This document shows positions 38,155-47,161 of a DNA stretch of 64,000 nt, piece after piece (the first letter of the stretch is position 1; each line of letters starts with the position of its first letter). Both the position numbers and the translations under genes were made by a program. Source of the DNA: Saccharothrix australiensis (lineage in GTDB: Bacteria; Actinomycetota; Actinomycetes; Mycobacteriales; Pseudonocardiaceae); the NCBI RefSeq assembly GCF_003634935.1, contig NZ_RBXO01000001.1, positions 7,217,501-7,281,500 on the forward strand. Reading direction: 5' to 3'. The notes under the pieces are model-generated. The model was not told where the DNA came from. It searched no databases and was given only the letters and a program-made list of their open reading frames with translations.

Positions 38155-40644
38155 GTGCTGATGCCCGGCCCCGACACGCGGGTCGTCGAACTGCGGGTGC
38201 ACGGTGTCCAGGGCACGACGCCGCAGTCACTGGTGGACGCGGTCGCCGCGGTGGACGTGGCGGGCGACGGCCTGGGGCGCGTGGTGCGCCCGGCCGACCG
38301 ACTTCGCAGACCCGCACCGGGTCCGGTGCTCCAGGCGAACGGCCGGCCGGTGTCGCGCGTGGTCGAGGGTTACGTGTGGGGCCGCATGACCTCCGGCGGC
38401 TGGGCGAAGGCGACGTGGGCGCTGCTGTTCCCGTTCTCGCTGGCGAACGTGGCGCACTGGATGCTGCCGCCGACGCCGTCCGGCTCCGTGCCCGCGCACC
38501 TGCTGGGCGCCTGCCTGCGCGCGCTGCTGCGGCTCGCGGCGCTGCTGCTGACCGTGCTGCTGGTGGCGCAGCTCGCGGTGATCAGCCTGGACCTGGTGGC
38601 GAGCCAGTGCCTCGCGCCGGGGTCGCCGTGCCTGGGCGGTCCGTCGTGGCCGGCGGAGGTCCCGTGGGTGCGGTCGGTGTCGGGGATGACGCCGATCGCC
38701 TTGCTGCTGCTGGTGCTGCACCGGGTGTCGAGCGTCGACTGGCGGATCGAGCGGAAGGCCGTGCCCGCGTCCTCCGACGGCGCGTCGGGGCTGCCCGGCG
38801 CGCACGTGGCGACGGACCCGGACACGCCCGCGTTGCGCGTGCTGCACCTGGTGGCGGGCCTGGGCACGGCGGTGGTGCTCGCGCTGGGCGGTCCGCGCGG
38901 ACCGCTGCTCGCGCCCGGAGCGCACGGCGTGGCGCTGACCGCGGCGTGGGTGCTGGGCGTCGCGCTGGTGGGCTGCGCGGCGCTGGCGGCGATGCTGCTG
39001 GACGACCCGACCGGCGGCGCGCCGCACCGGGGCGGTCGGTGGCTGCGGGCGGCGCTGGGGCGGCGGCCCCGGCGCGTGCTGCTGACCGGCGCGTGGGTGT
39101 TGTTCCTCGTCTCGACGGCGCTGCTGACGCGCCTGCCGGCGCGGCTGCCGGGCGCGGACCTGGCCGTGCAGCTGGTGGCGGCGCTGGTGGCGCTGGTGTG
39201 CCTGCTGATCGGGCTGCTGCTGGCGCCCGCCGCGCTGCTGGCCCGCCGGACGTGGCGGGACCAGCCGCGGGCGCTGCGGCCGTGGGCGGGCGGCTGGATG
39301 GCCGCGCCCGTGGTGGCGATCGCGGCGCTGCTGGGCGGCGGCTTCGGCGCCGGGGTGGCGCTGGCGCTGCGGCGGGCCCTGGGGCACGGCGAGCTGCCGC
39401 GCGGGTACGACCACCTCGCGCTGCTGTGGGGCGTGGCCGGCGTGCTGGCGCTCGTCGCCGGGATCGCGATGGCGGCGACGACGGGCGCGGTGCGCTGGAG
39501 TTCGCTGCGGCGCGGCGAGGAGTGGGCGCGCGAGGCCGCGCTGCTGCACGCCGGCCGGGCACGCGACCTGCGGCGGGCGGCGCGGGCGTGGTGGTGGGCG
39601 CGCTGGGAGCAGCGGCACAGCCACCACGTGGTGCTGGTGGCCGCGGGCGTGCTGGTCGCGGGCGCGGTGCCGGCGACCGTGCTGAGGCTGCGCGGGATCG
39701 ACCCGCCGGCGTGGGCCCGGCCGCTCACCGGGGTCGGGGTGGTGGTGCTGGCGGTGCTGGCGATCGCGCTGCTGCGGGCGGTCTACCTGGCGGCGCGGCG
39801 GCCGGACAACGCCCGGCAGTTGGGCGTCCTCGCGGACCTGGCGGCGTTCTGGCCGCGCGAGGCGCACCCCGTGGTGCCGCCGTGCTACGCGTTGAAGGTG
39901 GTGCCCGAACTGGTGGCGCGGGTGCGGGAGCACCTGGCCGACCCCGGCACGCGGGTGGTGCTGGCCGGGCACTCGCAGGGCAGCCTGCTGGCGGCGGTGG
40001 CCGCGGCCCGGCTGCTGGAGGAGCTGCCGCCGGCGGATGCGGCGCGGCTGGGGCTGCTGACGGCCGGTTCGCAGTTGCAGTGGGCGTACCCGCGCGCGTT
40101 CCCGGCGGTGGTGCCGCACAGCTCGCTGGCGGCGCTCGCGGGCGGGTTGGCCGGTCGCTGGCGCGCGCTGTGCCGGGGCACGGACCCGCTGGGCGGCGCG
40201 GTGACGACGTGGGACCGGCAGGTGTTCGACGGGATGCTGCTGGGCACCGGCTTCCTGCCGGACGGCACGACCGGGGCGCTGCCGCCCGCCTCGCGCGGGC
40301 CCACCGGCGCGCTGGTGCTGGGTGGCGACCACTGGCTGCCGGACCCGCAGCACGGGCCGTTCCCCGGACGGCGGTGGGCGGCGGGCGTGAACCGGCACGC
40401 GGACTACACCTCCGACCCGGAGTGGGACCGGGCGGTGGCGATCGCGGCGGGGCTGGAGGGCGTGACGACGGCCGCGCCGCCGCCCGGCCCGGTGCTGCCG
40501 GTCGCGCGCCGGGGCCCGGTCGTGGCGACCGGCTTCGAGGCCGGACCGAGGGGCGGCTCCCCGGTCCGGGAACCGGGGCCGGCCGAGCCGCGCACGGGGT
40601 CCGGACCGGCCGGACGGGCGGAGGACGCCACCCCGGGCGCGTGA
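38155..40644 (+). CDS. Polytopic membrane protein with lipase-like GHSQGS motif
   Basis: Large protein (829 residues) of unknown function. A short N-terminal segment VVELRVHGVQGTTPQSLV resembles the start of alpha/beta-hydrolase domains. Eight to ten hydrophobic helices follow between about residues 90 and 545. The C-terminal third then holds VVLAGHSQGSLLAAVAAARLL, a serine-hydrolase nucleophile elbow, and later GGDHWLPDP, which could supply the catalytic His. The hydrolase fold is thus apparently split by a membrane domain. GTG has GGAGG six bases upstream. Confidence 0.8.
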   Translation: MLMPGPDTRVVELRVHGVQGTTPQSLVDAVAAVDVAGDGLGRVVRPADRLRRPAPGPVLQANGRPVSRVVEGYVWGRMTSGGWAKATWALLFPFSLANVAHWMLPPTPSGSVPAHLLGACLRALLRLAALLLTVLLVAQLAVISLDLVASQCLAPGSPCLGGPSWPAEVPWVRSVSGMTPIALLLLVLHRVSSVDWRIERKAVPASSDGASGLPGAHVATDPDTPALRVLHLVAGLGTAVVLALGGPRGPLLAPGAHGVALTAAWVLGVALVGCAALAAMLLDDPTGGAPHRGGRWLRAALGRRPRRVLLTGAWVLFLVSTALLTRLPARLPGADLAVQLVAALVALVCLLIGLLLAPAALLARRTWRDQPRALRPWAGGWMAAPVVAIAALLGGGFGAGVALALRRALGHGELPRGYDHLALLWGVAGVLALVAGIAMAATTGAVRWSSLRRGEEWAREAALLHAGRARDLRRAARAWWWARWEQRHSHHVVLVAAGVLVAGAVPATVLRLRGIDPPAWARPLTGVGVVVLAVLAIALLRAVYLAARRPDNARQLGVLADLAAFWPREAHPVVPPCYALKVVPELVARVREHLADPGTRVVLAGHSQGSLLAAVAAARLLEELPPADAARLGLLTAGSQLQWAYPRAFPAVVPHSSLAALAGGLAGRWRALCRGTDPLGGAVTTWDRQVFDGMLLGTGFLPDGTTGALPPASRGPTGALVLGGDHWLPDPQHGPFPGRRWAAGVNRHADYTSDPEWDRAVAIAAGLEGVTTAAPPPGPVLPVARRGPVVATGFEAGPRGGSPVREPGPAEPRTGSGPAGRAEDATPGA

Positions 40645-40669
40645 AGGCGCTCGCGGGGCGCGGCCCCCG

Positions 40670-41935
40670 TCACCCCAGGTGCGCGAGGAGGCGGTCGGCG
40701 ACCGCCACGCGGCCGGCGCCGGCGAGCAGACCCGCGGGCGCCAGCACGTAGTCCCGGTCCACCACCACGTCCGCCTCCTTCAGCACCGGTCGGAGCAGCG
40801 GGTCGGCGCGCAGCAGGCGGACCGCGCCGCCCACGTCGGGCGCGTGGCGGAACACCCCGCCGGACAGCACGAGCCGCCCCGCCCCGCGCGGGCCCAGCCG
40901 GCCCGCCACGAGCCGGAGGTGCCTGCGCAGGGCCAGCACCACGGCGAGCCCGGCCAGCCGGAGGTCCACCGCCGGGTCGTCCGCGAGCCACGTCACGTCG
41001 GCCGCCCGCCGCGCGGCCTCGCCGCGCAGGGCGTCGGCCTCCGCCGGGTCCACCAGCCGCTCGGCGACGGCCTCCGCCACCACGCCGGGCGCGGACCACC
41101 GCAGGCCCAGGTCCCCCTCGACCGTGCGGCGGTCCGGCGGCAGCGCCACCGCCCGCTCCGCCGCGCCGTCCTCGGCGGACACCGCCGAGTACACGTCCGT
41201 GGTGGCCCCGCCGACGTCGACGACCAGCACCGCGCCCTCGTGGTCCCGCGCGGCCAGCCGGGACACGCCGCCCAGCACCGCGTCCGGCGTCACCGCCCGG
41301 ACCAGCCGGCGGAAACCGGCGCCGCGCGAGAGGCCCTTGCCGCCGATGACGTGGCGCAGGAACACCTCGCGGATCGCGCCGCGGGCCGGGCCGGGCGCGA
41401 GTTCGCCGACGTCGGGCAGGACGTTGTCGGTCGGCACGACCGTCCGGCCGGCCAGCAGCGCCACCGCCTCGGCGCGGGCGTCCGCGTTGCCCGCCAGCAC
41501 GATCGGGCACGCGATCCGGTCGCGGCCCAGCCGGTCCGCGTTGTGCAGCAGCACCGAGCGGTCGCCGCCGTCCGTGCCGCCGACCAGCAGCACCAGGTCC
41601 GCCCGCGCCGCGCGCAACGCCCGGACGCCCGCGCCGTCGAGCGGGCCGGACGACACGTGCACGACCCGCGCGCCCGCCGACAGCGCCACCCGGTAGCCGG
41701 CCTCGGCGCTGACCAGCCGCTCCTGCCCCACCACCGCGAGCCGCAGGCCGCCGCCCGCCGAGGAGCACGCCAGCACCTCGTCGGCCGCGCCGAGCGCGCG
41801 GGACACCTCGGCCACGGCGGCCATCACCTCCGGCGGCGACGTGGGCCGCTGGGCGGTGCCGAGCAGCGCGCCGTCGGCGGACACGAGCGCGCCCTTGGTC
41901 CACGTGGAGCCGACGTCCAGGCAGAGCACGGTCAT
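40670..41935 (-). CDS. GlmL/MutL-like ASKHA ATPase (orphan)
   Basis: Protein of 421 residues of the glutamate mutase MutL/GlmL family. Members are thought to help reactivate or assemble B12-dependent aminomutases. ASKHA-fold phosphate loops are visible: LCLDVGSTWTKGALV at the N terminus and VLVVDVGGATTDVYS near residue 230; RLVLSGGVF is the third. No mutase subunit genes are adjacent. ATG lies seven bases after TACTTT on the minus strand (41948-41943), suggesting leaderless expression. Confidence 0.85.
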   Translation of the reverse strand: MTVLCLDVGSTWTKGALVSADGALLGTAQRPTSPPEVMAAVAEVSRALGAADEVLACSSAGGGLRLAVVGQERLVSAEAGYRVALSAGARVVHVSSGPLDGAGVRALRAARADLVLLVGGTDGGDRSVLLHNADRLGRDRIACPIVLAGNADARAEAVALLAGRTVVPTDNVLPDVGELAPGPARGAIREVFLRHVIGGKGLSRGAGFRRLVRAVTPDAVLGGVSRLAARDHEGAVLVVDVGGATTDVYSAVSAEDGAAERAVALPPDRRTVEGDLGLRWSAPGVVAEAVAERLVDPAEADALRGEAARRAADVTWLADDPAVDLRLAGLAVVLALRRHLRLVAGRLGPRGAGRLVLSGGVFRHAPDVGGAVRLLRADPLLRPVLKEADVVVDRDYVLAPAGLLAGAGRVAVADRLLAHLG

Positions 41936-42036
41936 GTCCGGCAAAGTACCCGGAGGTTCCGTCGCCACGACCCGTCGCGGCCCGAACCTCTAGGGTGAGC
42001 AGCCGGAACACACGCTCGACGAGGAGGAGAAGCACC

Positions 42037-43560
42037 GTGCCGGGGAACGGGCTTTGGCGCACGAAATCGATCGAGCAGTCGATCGCGGACACCGACGAGC
42101 CGGACACCAGGCTGCGCAAGGACCTGACCGCGTGGGACCTCACGGTCTTCGGCGTCGCGGTGGTGGTCGGCGCGGGCATCTTCACGCTCACCGCGTCCAC
42201 CGCGGGCAACCTCGCCGGGCCGTCGGTCTCGCTGGCGTTCGTGCTCGCCGCGATCGCCTGCGCGCTGGCCGCGCTCTGCTACGCCGAGTTCGCGTCGACG
42301 GTGCCGGTGGCGGGGAGCGCGTACACGTTCTCCTACGCCACGTTCGGCGAGTTCATGGCGTGGATCATCGGGTGGGACCTGGTGCTGGAGTTCGCGGTCG
42401 GCGCGGCGGCCGTGGCCAAGGGCTGGTCGGTGTACCTCCAGACCGTCCTGGAGCAGCTCGGGCTGTCGCTGAAGACCACGGCGACCGTGGGCGGCCTGGA
42501 CGTCGACTGGGGCTCGCTGCTGCTGGTGGCGACGCTCACCGTGCTGCTGGCGCTGGGCACCAAGCTGTCGTCGCGGGTCAGCGCGGTGATCACGGCGGTG
42601 AAGGTCGCCGTGGTGCTGCTGGTGATCGTGCTCGGCATCGGCTACATCAACACGGCGAACTACAGCCCGTACATCCCTCCCGCCGAGACGGGCGGCACGA
42701 CCGGGACCGGCCTTGAGCAGTCGCTGTTCAGCCTGGTCACCGGCTTCTCGGGCAGCACGTACGGCGTGCTGGGCCTGCTGGCGGCGGCGTCGCTGGTGTT
42801 CTTCGCGTTCATCGGGTTCGACGTGGTGGCGACGACCGCCGAGGAGACCCGCAACCCGCAGAAGGCCGTGCCGCGCGGCATCCTGGGCTCGCTGGCGATC
42901 GTCACCGTGCTGTACGTGAGCGTGTCGCTGGTGATCACCGGGATGCTGCCCTACGACCGGCTCAAGACGCAGCCGGACGGCAGCCGGGCGACGCTCGCGA
43001 CGGCGTTCTCGGAGAACGGCGTCGACTGGGCGGCGACGGTCATCTCGATCGGCGCGCTGGCCGGTCTGACCACCGTCGTCATGGTGCTGATGCTGGGCCA
43101 GTCGCGGGTGCTGTTCGCGATGTCCCGCGACGGCCTGCTGCCGCGCGGCCTCGCGCGGACCGGCAAGCACGGCACGCCGTTCCGGATCACCGTGATCATC
43201 GGCGTGCTGGTCGCGATCGCGGCGGGCTTCTTCCCGGCCGGCAAGCTGGAGGAGATGGTCAACGTCGGGACGCTGTTCGCGTTCGTGCTGGTGTCGGCGG
43301 GCGTGCTGGTGCTGCGCAGGACCCGGCCGGACCTGCCGCGCGGCTTCCGGGTGCCGCTGGTGCCCCTGGTGCCGGTGCTGGCGATCGTGGCGTGCATCTG
43401 GCTGATGCTGAACCTGACCGCGCTCACCTGGGTCCGGTTCCTGGTGTGGATGGCGCTCGGCGTGGTCGTCTACTTCGTCTACAGCCGCCGGAACTCCCTG
43501 CTGGGCAAGGAGCACGGTGCCACCGCCGTGCCGGTGGTGAAGCCCGACGAGCGGCCCTGA
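42037..43560 (+). CDS. APC-family amino acid permease
   Basis: Cationic-amino-acid-transporter-like (CAT/YfnA) permease of 507 residues with about 12 membrane helices. The N-terminal LTVFGVAVVVGAGIFTLTA contains the GxG unwound helix of the substrate site; FFAFIGFDVVATTAEETRNPQKAVPRGI is the family signature. Substrate not predictable. GTG follows GAGGAGGAGAA; TAGGGT near 41991 is a possible -10. It ends at a strong terminator shared with the CDF gene. Confidence 0.93.
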   Translation: MPGNGLWRTKSIEQSIADTDEPDTRLRKDLTAWDLTVFGVAVVVGAGIFTLTASTAGNLAGPSVSLAFVLAAIACALAALCYAEFASTVPVAGSAYTFSYATFGEFMAWIIGWDLVLEFAVGAAAVAKGWSVYLQTVLEQLGLSLKTTATVGGLDVDWGSLLLVATLTVLLALGTKLSSRVSAVITAVKVAVVLLVIVLGIGYINTANYSPYIPPAETGGTTGTGLEQSLFSLVTGFSGSTYGVLGLLAAASLVFFAFIGFDVVATTAEETRNPQKAVPRGILGSLAIVTVLYVSVSLVITGMLPYDRLKTQPDGSRATLATAFSENGVDWAATVISIGALAGLTTVVMVLMLGQSRVLFAMSRDGLLPRGLARTGKHGTPFRITVIIGVLVAIAAGFFPAGKLEEMVNVGTLFAFVLVSAGVLVLRRTRPDLPRGFRVPLVPLVPVLAIVACIWLMLNLTALTWVRFLVWMALGVVVYFVYSRRNSLLGKEHGATAVPVVKPDERP

Positions 43561-43581
43561 CCCGGTCCGACCGCCGACGCG

Positions 43582-43621
43582 GAGCGGGGCCCACCTCGAC
43601 GTCCCGAGGTGGGCCCCGCTC
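43582..43621. terminator. Bidirectional terminator between permease and CDF genes
   Basis: Perfect 17-bp stem (43582-43598 with 43605-43621) and a six-base loop between convergent genes. Confidence 0.92.
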
Positions 43622-43654
43622 GCTGTTCCGACGGCTCGCGGCTCGTGCCGAGCG

Positions 43655-44575
43655 CTACGACTTGGCCATGGTCCGGTCCAGGTCGGGCTCCAGGTAGATG
43701 AGCCGCGCCGCGGGCACCTTGTTCCGCACCCGCAGCTCGGCGTCGTCGATGGCCCGAGCCACCTCCGCCGCGGGCAGGCCGGGGCTCAGGGCGATCTTCG
43801 CGGCCACCAGCAGCTCGTCCGGCCCGATGTACTGGGTGCGGATGTGGATGACGCGCTGCACCTTGCCCGCCGCCAGCTCGTCCACGATCGCGTCCAGCTC
43901 CGCCGGCGCCGCGCCCTCGCCGATCAGCAGCGACTTCATCTCCACGATGAGGATGATCGCGATCACGCCGAGCAGCGCGCCGATGCAGATGGTGCCGACG
44001 GCGTCCCACACCGGGTCGCCGGTCAGGGTCGACAGGCCGACGCCGAGCAGGGCCAGCACCAGGCCGAACAGCGCGCCGGCGTCCTCCAGCAGCACGACCG
44101 GCAGCTCGGGCACCTTCGACTGGCGGATGAACTGCCACCAGGTCGCGTCGCCCTTGATCAGCCTGGACTCGGCGATCGCCGTCTTGAAGCTGTAGCTCTC
44201 CAGGCCGATCGCGACCACCAGGATCACCACCGCCACCAGCGGCGACGACAGCGGCTCGTGCGACTCCAGCTTGTGGATGCCCTCGTACAGCGCGAACACC
44301 GAACCGAGGCTGAACAGCAGCAGCGCGACCACGAACGAGTAGAAGTACCGGTCGCGGCCGAACCCGAACGGGTGGTTCAGGGTGGCCTTGCGCCGGGACG
44401 TCCGCTGACCCAGCAGCAGCAGGCCCTGGTTCGACGTGTCGGCCAGCGAGTGCACCGACTCGGCCAGCATCGACGACGAGCCGGTGATCAGGAAGCCGAC
44501 GAACTTCGCCAACGCGATCCCGGCGTTGGCGACCAGCGCGGCGATGATCGCCTTGGTACCGCCTCCTGCTGACAC
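43655..44575 (-). CDS. Cation diffusion facilitator transporter
   Basis: Divalent-metal/H+ antiporter-like protein of 306 residues with five to six membrane helices (about 8-30, 80-100, 113-132, 160-180, 195-215) and a C-terminal metallochaperone-like cytoplasmic domain. SMLAESVHSLADTSNQ carries the HxxxD metal site in helix 2 (His42, Asp46). Helix 5 has DPVWDAVGTI, so the usual HxxxD is D-x-x-x-D; substrate preference is uncertain. GTG follows GGGAG by five bases. It is downstream of manA but separated by a 71-bp gap. Confidence 0.88.
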   Translation of the reverse strand: MSAGGGTKAIIAALVANAGIALAKFVGFLITGSSSMLAESVHSLADTSNQGLLLLGQRTSRRKATLNHPFGFGRDRYFYSFVVALLLFSLGSVFALYEGIHKLESHEPLSSPLVAVVILVVAIGLESYSFKTAIAESRLIKGDATWWQFIRQSKVPELPVVLLEDAGALFGLVLALLGVGLSTLTGDPVWDAVGTICIGALLGVIAIILIVEMKSLLIGEGAAPAELDAIVDELAAGKVQRVIHIRTQYIGPDELLVAAKIALSPGLPAAEVARAIDDAELRVRNKVPAARLIYLEPDLDRTMAKS

Positions 44576-44646
44576 GTGTGCTCCCTCGCGCGAAGGTCCG
44601 TTCTGGCCGGGTTGACCGGTTCGGGGGTGACCCTAATGCGCCGACC

Positions 44647-45858
44647 CTAATCCGTTCCGGCGGTTGCCCGGAAAAGGCGCGTCGGCTCGTCGGCGGTGAT
44701 CACGACCGCCGGGTCGGACGCGGGCAGCCACACCGACCGGCCCCGGTCCACCGCCAGCGAGCCGCCCGCGGCGTCGGACAGCACCGCCCGGCCCTCCGTG
44801 ACCAGCAGGATCTGCGGTCCGTCGTGGTCGACCACGGCCTCGCCGCCCGGCGGCAGCTCCAGCCGGGACAGCTCGAACTCGGGGCTCGGCGTCGGGTAGG
44901 TCCACAGGCCGGGCGCGGTGTTCACCCCGGTCTGCACCGGCATGTCGCCGCACGTGAAGTCCAGCACGCGCATCAGCTCGGGCACGTCGACGTGCTTGGG
45001 GGTCAGGCCGCAGCGCAGCACGTTGTCCGAGTTCGCCAGGATCTCCACGCCCGTGCCGTGCAGGTAGGCGTGCAGGTTGCCGGCGGGCAGGTGGATGGCC
45101 TCGCCCGGCTTGAGCACCAGGCGGTTGAGTAGCAGCGCCGCGAGCACGCCCGCGTCACCGGGGTACGCCTCGCCCAGCTCCAGGGCGGTGCGGCACTCCA
45201 GGTCGAACTCGCCGCGCTCCTTCACGTGCAGCACGCACGCGTCCAGCACCTGCGGCAGCAGGGCGTCCAGCGCGGTCTGCGGCAGCGTGATCAGGGTCGT
45301 GAACAGCGCGCGCAGCCCGTTGGCGTCCGGCTGCTCGGCCAGCAGCTCGGTGTACGGGGCGAAGTCCGGGGCCTCCAGCGACCGCAGCAGCGCCACCGTG
45401 CGGTGCGGGTCGCGGAACCCGGCCAGCGCGTGGAACTCGGTCAGCGCGCAGATCAGCTCCGGCTTGGCCGACGGGTCCTTGTAGTTGCGCACCGGCGAGT
45501 CCACCGGCACGCCCGCCGCCTCCTCGGCGGCGAACCCGAGCGCCGCCTGCCGCGCCGACGGGTGCGCCTGGAGGCTCAGCGGCTCCTCCGCCGCCAGCAC
45601 CTTGAGCAGGAACGGGAGCCTGCCGCCCCAGCGCTCGGCGCACCGCGCGCCGAGCTGGCCCGCCGGGTCCTCGGCCAGCAGTTCGAGCAGCGAGCGGGAA
45701 CCGTCCGGCCGGACCACGCGGGACGGGTCGCCGGGGTGCGCGCCCATCCACAGCTCGGCCTCGGGGTGCGGCGCCGGCACCTCCTTCCCGAGCAGCTCGG
45801 CGATGGCGGTACGCGATCCCCACGCGTACGCCCGCACCGCGTTGTGCAGCAGTTCCAC
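44647..45858 (-). CDS. manA: Mannose-6-phosphate isomerase, class I
   Basis: Interconverts fructose 6-phosphate and mannose 6-phosphate, feeding GDP-mannose for lipoglycans. The 403-residue cupin enzyme shows RAYAWGSRTAIAELLG, PLSLQAHPS and SAKPELICALTEFHALAGFR (zinc ligands His, Glu), LKPGEAIHLPAGNLHAYLHGTGVEIMA-type segment (LPAGNLHAYLHG) and NVLRCGLTPKHVD. GTG has GAGGGGA upstream. Last gene of the pmm-trm112-tobH-manA operon. Confidence 0.96.
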   Translation of the reverse strand: MELLHNAVRAYAWGSRTAIAELLGKEVPAPHPEAELWMGAHPGDPSRVVRPDGSRSLLELLAEDPAGQLGARCAERWGGRLPFLLKVLAAEEPLSLQAHPSARQAALGFAAEEAAGVPVDSPVRNYKDPSAKPELICALTEFHALAGFRDPHRTVALLRSLEAPDFAPYTELLAEQPDANGLRALFTTLITLPQTALDALLPQVLDACVLHVKERGEFDLECRTALELGEAYPGDAGVLAALLLNRLVLKPGEAIHLPAGNLHAYLHGTGVEILANSDNVLRCGLTPKHVDVPELMRVLDFTCGDMPVQTGVNTAPGLWTYPTPSPEFELSRLELPPGGEAVVDHDGPQILLVTEGRAVLSDAAGGSLAVDRGRSVWLPASDPAVVITADEPTRLFRATAGTD

Positions 45859-45871
45859 AGCGAACGTCCCC

Positions 45872-46948
45872 TCACACGGCCGGCGCGTACAGCCCCGGAC
45901 CGCCCAGCGTTCCCGCCGCCAGGCCCAGGTACAGCGCGGCCAACTCGAACCGCAGCGCGAGCAGCGCGGAGCACACCGCGTCGCCGCCGGTCACTTCCTC
46001 GGCCGGTTCGAGCACGTCGGCTCCCGGCAAGGTCTCCATCGCGGCCCGCCGCGCGTACTCCGCCGACCGGCCCTGGCGCACGGCCAGCAGCAGCACGCGC
46101 ACCAGTCCCTCCCGCTCGTCGTCCGGGTCGGCGAAGATGTCGGCGCCGGAGGAACCGTGCACCGCCCGCCGGTGCAGCACGGACTTGGTCAACGCCTGCG
46201 GGTACCCCGCCACGTCGCTGACCAGTCCCGCGTAGCACGCCAGCACACCGGCGCCGTGCGCGGCGACGGCCGTGGCCGGGTCGTCCAGGCCCCACAGCAG
46301 CGGCGTCCGGTCGGCGACCCGCAGGGCCAGCGACTTGGCCGGGTTCACGAACGACTCGTGCATCGGGTGGTCGCGCTCGGCCTCGCGGTCCAGCTCGTCG
46401 GCGACCAGCTGCACGTCCACGTCCAGCAGGCGCAGCGCGTTCAGCGCCACCACCCAGGCCGCGAACCCGCGGGCGAACCCGAACCCCCGCGGCACGGGCA
46501 CGCGCGGCGGGACGAGCAGGGCGTGCCGCGCGGCGGACGCGGCCACCGGGCCGTCCGGCTCGGCGGTCAGCAGCACCCGCGCGCCCCGGCGGGCGGCCCG
46601 GTCGACGGCCTCGGCCAGCACCACGTCACCGGCGTCCTCGGTGTGCGCGAGCACCACGTCCAGCGCGCCCACCCAGCCGGGCACGTCGTCGGTCACCACC
46701 ACCGGCACCGGGCACCCCGGCCCGAGCAGGGCGGTCACCAGCTTCGCCACGGACGGCGCGACGCCGGGGCGGGTCACCAGCACCAGCGCTCGCGGCCGGT
46801 CCTGGAACACCCGGCGGACGCCCAGCTCCTCCGCCGCCTCCGCGGTGGCCCTGACCTGCGCGCCCGCTCGCGCGGCGGCGCGCAGCAGGCCGCCCGTGTC
46901 GGCGTCGGCGAGACGGGCCTGGTCGTCCAGGAGGCTGTCGTCGAGCAC
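45872..46948 (-). CDS. TobH-like SIS-domain protein (Rv3256c-like)
   Basis: Protein of 358 residues with a tandem SIS (sugar isomerase) fold related to bifunctional phosphoglucose/phosphomannose isomerases; typical segments are VLVTRPGVAPSVAKL and VPPRVPVPRGFGFARGF. The same gene sits between pmm and manA in mycobacteria. Activity is unproved; a sugar-phosphate-binding or isomerase role in mannose metabolism is inferred. It starts seven bases after the Trm112-like gene. Confidence 0.85.
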   Translation of the reverse strand: MLDDSLLDDQARLADADTGGLLRAAARAGAQVRATAEAAEELGVRRVFQDRPRALVLVTRPGVAPSVAKLVTALLGPGCPVPVVVTDDVPGWVGALDVVLAHTEDAGDVVLAEAVDRAARRGARVLLTAEPDGPVAASAARHALLVPPRVPVPRGFGFARGFAAWVVALNALRLLDVDVQLVADELDREAERDHPMHESFVNPAKSLALRVADRTPLLWGLDDPATAVAAHGAGVLACYAGLVSDVAGYPQALTKSVLHRRAVHGSSGADIFADPDDEREGLVRVLLLAVRQGRSAEYARRAAMETLPGADVLEPAEEVTGGDAVCSALLALRFELAALYLGLAAGTLGGPGLYAPAV

Positions 46949-46954
46949 GTGGGC

Positions 46955-47161
46955 TCACCCCGCCGTCGGCGGGAGGGCCTCGTCCAGCAGGAGCACCGGG
47001 ATGCCCTCCCGGACCGGGAACGACCGGCCGCACGCCGTGCACGTGAGGAAGTCGGCCTGCGGGTCGTCGGCGGTGCCGGGCCGCAGCGGCGCGTGCTCCG
47101 GGCACGGGCAGGCCAGGATCTCCAGCAGCTGTGCGTCGAGTTGGACGACCACGGCGCTCAT
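46955..47161 (-). CDS. Trm112-like zinc-ribbon protein
   Basis: Small 68-residue protein with the LLEILACPC and FLTCTACGRSFPVREGIPVLL signature of the Trm112/UPF0434 family; Cys18, Cys20, Cys41 and Cys44 may bind zinc. Family members activate methyltransferases in eukaryotes; the bacterial role is unclear. The ATG overlaps the pmm stop by four bases (ATGA). Easily missed because of size. Confidence 0.9.
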   Translation of the reverse strand: MSAVVVQLDAQLLEILACPCPEHAPLRPGTADDPQADFLTCTACGRSFPVREGIPVLLLDEALPPTAG

